Shown here one piece after another: positions 62,155 to 64,000 of a DNA stretch of 64,000 bases. The stretch covers positions 2,170,001 through 2,234,000 of the forward strand of contig NZ_CP139971.1 of assembly GCF_034424545.1 (NCBI RefSeq), given 5' to 3'. A program made the position numbers and the translations under genes. The stretch comes from Trinickia caryophylli. Lineage in GTDB: Bacteria; Pseudomonadota; Gammaproteobacteria; Burkholderiales; Burkholderiaceae. The notes below the pieces were generated by a model that was given only the letters and a program-made list of their open reading frames with translations, did not search any database and was not told where the DNA came from. The first letter of the stretch is position 1; each line of letters starts with the position of its first letter.

Positions 62155-63039
62155 TTACTGCAGCACAACCGTGCGTTCGCCGTTGATGAAGATCCGCCGC
62201 TCGATATAGGCTTTGACGGCGCGGGCGAGCGTGATGCATTCGACGTCGCGTCCGACGGCAAGGAGCCGCTCGGGGCTGTGCGAATGGTCGACGCGCTCGA
62301 CTGCCTGCTCGATGATCGGCCCTTCGTCGAGATCGTCGGTGACGAAATGCGCCGTCGCGCCGATCAGCTTTACGCCACGCGCGTGCGCCTGGTGATAGGG
62401 CTTCGCGCCTTTGAAACCGGGCAGGAACGAGTGGTGGATATTGATGGCGCGGCCGGCGAGCCGGCGGCTCGTTTCGGCGGAGAGAATCTGCATGTAGCGG
62501 GCGAGCACCATCAGTTCCGCGCCGCTCGATTCGAACAGTTCGAGAAGACGCGTTTCTTGCTGCGCCTTCGTGTCGGGCGTGACCGGAAGATGGTGAAACG
62601 GCAGACCGTGTTGCGCGGCGAGCGGCTCGAGCGCGGAGTGGTTCGACGCCACGCCCACGATGTCCATTGCCAGTTCGCCCATGCGCCAGCGAAAGAGAAG
62701 ATCGCTCAGGCAGTGCTCGAGTTTCGACACCATGATGAGCACCGTCGGCCGCACGCTGGCGTCGTGAATGTCCCACTGCATGTCGAATTCGCGCGCGATC
62801 GGTGCGAACGCCGTTTTCAGCACGTTCACATCGAGCGGGACGTCGTTATCGTGGATGCCGTGGAAGACGCAGCGCATGAAAAAGCGCCTGCAGCTTTCGT
62901 CGTCGAACACGGTCAGCTCATCGATGTAGCCGTGATGGCGGTCGAGCAGGCCGACAACGGCGGCTACCTGTCCGGCGGTGCTGGGGGCGGCGAGCGTCAG
63001 CACGAACTGACGCGGGCGGTCGGGCGAGAGCATGCGCAT
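62155..63039 (-). CDS. purU: Formyltetrahydrofolate deformylase
   Basis: A 294-residue enzyme that hydrolyses 10-formyl-THF to formate and THF. It has an N-terminal ACT domain and a C-terminal formyltransferase fold with the catalytic Asn/His/Asp in VGVASNHSALEPLA, INIHHSFLPGFKGAKPYHQA and HFVTDDLDEGPIIEQ. In Pseudomonas purU ends the sox operon; here it lies near gbcAB, again disposing of the one-carbon units released by betaine demethylation. ATG 63039 or 63033 are both possible; the first has GAGG about 9 nt upstream. Confidence 0.94.
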   Translation of the reverse strand: MRMLSPDRPRQFVLTLAAPSTAGQVAAVVGLLDRHHGYIDELTVFDDESCRRFFMRCVFHGIHDNDVPLDVNVLKTAFAPIAREFDMQWDIHDASVRPTVLIMVSKLEHCLSDLLFRWRMGELAMDIVGVASNHSALEPLAAQHGLPFHHLPVTPDTKAQQETRLLELFESSGAELMVLARYMQILSAETSRRLAGRAINIHHSFLPGFKGAKPYHQAHARGVKLIGATAHFVTDDLDEGPIIEQAVERVDHSHSPERLLAVGRDVECITLARAVKAYIERRIFINGERTVVLQ

Positions 63040-63186
63040 CCTTTGGTACCTCGAAAGATCGGTGGCGCGGGCGAAGCTGCCGCCTCGCCCGCGGATGCGC
63101 AAGTAAAACAGGCGCCGCCGGCCGGGGATAGAACCGGGGCGCCGTCGGCGTGGTATCGGTACGTCAATGCATGGCGTACGCTCGGC

Positions 63187-64000
63187 TTATGTGAGCGAGG
63201 CGCTGAGCGGCCGCGTGCGCAACGCGACATGCGAATCGAGCGCGGCGGCCACGAGGGGACCGATTTGCTCGACCACGTCGGCCTGCATCATCGTTTCGTG
63301 CAGGCAGGGAACGTCGATGCTCATGATGCGCCCGGTCGCATAGGCTTGCCACGCATCGGGAGAACGAGGGGCGGGGCGCCCGGGGGGCGTGCCGGCCGCG
63401 CGGACGAAGAAAATGTCGCCGTCGAAAACGCGGGGACGGTATCGGCTCGCGAGCGTGGGTGCCGCCTTGAATTGACCGACGATCGCATTGAAGAGCGTAC
63501 CCTCGGGCGGCATCGCGACCGCGTTGCGGTTGCCCGTGCCGTTGATACCTGCTTCGTTTTGCCCGGCCGCGCGAAGCGGTGCGGAGGCATCCGGCTTGCC
63601 GAGCATGCCGGCTGCGTCGGGCAGGGCGCGCGACAGCAACTCCAGGATTTCGTTCTCGGTTGGCGCGGGGGCAGCTTCCTCCGCATGCAGCGGATAGCCG
63701 TCGAGCATGATGAGTTGTTCGACCGCTTCGCCGTCGGCTTGCAGGCTGGTGGCCATTGCATGTGCGATATGGCATCCGAGCGACCAGCCAAGCAGATGAT
63801 ACGGACCGCGTGGTTGCACGCGGCGGATCTGCTCCACGTAGTCGGCAGCCATTGCCTCGATTGTCGGCGCGTCGGCGTTCGGCTCGCTGAGGGCGCGCGC
63901 CTGCAGCGCATAGACAGGGCGATCCGGAAGATGACGAACCAGCGCTGCATAGGGCCAGGCGAACCCGCCGCCCGGATGCACGCAAAAGAGCGGGGTGCGT
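63187..64000 (-). CDS. Nonribosomal peptide synthetase C-terminal thioesterase (5' part outside window)
   Basis: The last 270 residues of a gene running in from the right edge. RTPLFCVHPGGGFAWPYAAL is the classic entry of type I thioesterase domains of nonribosomal peptide synthetases, GWSLGCHIAHAMA holds the catalytic Ser, an Asp follows in LDGYPLH, and the His is in PCLHETMM. Such domains release or cyclise the finished peptide. No start codon should be expected inside the window. The domain is slightly extended by a Pro/Gly/Arg-rich loop (AGTPPGRPAPRSPD). A biosynthetic cluster very probably continues to the right. Confidence 0.88.
   Translation of the reverse strand, partial: RTPLFCVHPGGGFAWPYAALVRHLPDRPVYALQARALSEPNADAPTIEAMAADYVEQIRRVQPRGPYHLLGWSLGCHIAHAMATSLQADGEAVEQLIMLDGYPLHAEEAAPAPTENEILELLSRALPDAAGMLGKPDASAPLRAAGQNEAGINGTGNRNAVAMPPEGTLFNAIVGQFKAAPTLASRYRPRVFDGDIFFVRAAGTPPGRPAPRSPDAWQAYATGRIMSIDVPCLHETMMQADVVEQIGPLVAAALDSHVALRTRPLSASLT

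Noticed and set aside
1..64000. Mobile elements, CRISPR, tRNA or rRNA genes
   Set aside because: Looked for transposase motifs, regularly spaced repeats and tRNA-like or rRNA sequence by eye; none was convincing.

Overview
The window is GC-rich, densely coded chromosome of a betaproteobacterium, most likely Burkholderiaceae in the Burkholderia sensu lato group. The evidence is the codon bias, an ivd-mccB-enoyl-CoA hydratase-mccA leucine operon under a TetR-type regulator, a heterotetrameric sarcosine oxidase operon next to sdaA, and many GlxA/AraC-type regulators. No rRNA, tRNA, CRISPR array, prophage or insertion sequence was recognised. The genus is left open. The number of catabolic and regulatory genes would suit a secondary chromosome, but this is inference.

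Layout. 1-2.2 kb: the start of an APC permease and an AraC regulator. 2.6-8.2 kb: a DUF1993 protein, two unrelated serine peptidases (S53 sedolisin and S10 carboxypeptidase) and a YkuD-type L,D-transpeptidase. 8.3-16.6 kb: a UbiB-family protein with a degraded kinase active site, an MreB paralogue, a MOSC protein, an alpha/beta hydrolase, a glycogen-debranching-like enzyme and a DUF2891 protein. 16.7-19.4 kb: a secreted module of a GH5 lipoprotein and a propeller-like secreted protein. 19.7-26.5 kb: leucine/isovalerate catabolism with a TetR (LiuQ-like) regulator and a candidate operator. 26.5-28.8 kb: a cysteine synthase remnant, CDP-diacylglycerol pyrophosphatase with a small partner gene, and an outer-membrane protein.

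29.2-41.5 kb and 50.1-63.0 kb together form a choline/glycine betaine programme. A choline ABC transporter (choV, choW, choX) imports choline. BetA and BetB oxidise it to glycine betaine. GbcAB demethylates betaine to dimethylglycine. SoxBDAG converts sarcosine to glycine, PurU handles the one-carbon units, and SdaA turns serine into pyruvate. Three GlxA-type AraC regulators sit among these genes. The dimethylglycine demethylase (dgcAB) and betI are not in the window. The two halves are separated by an aldehyde/alcohol reductase group resembling E. coli yqhC-yqhD-dkgA, a LemA/TPM-domain operon, a DUF305 protein and an MFS transporter.

Between betB and the betaine oxygenase lie a GST/TetR divergent pair with a clear candidate operator and a chemoreceptor. 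The window ends inside a gene on the minus strand that finishes with an NRPS-type thioesterase, so a nonribosomal peptide cluster probably lies just beyond the right edge.

The most unusual items are the UbiB-family protein lacking kinase catalytic residues, the tandem S53/S10 peptidases without visible export signals, the MreB paralogue beside the UbiB-like gene, and the GH5/propeller secreted pair with an AT-rich leader.
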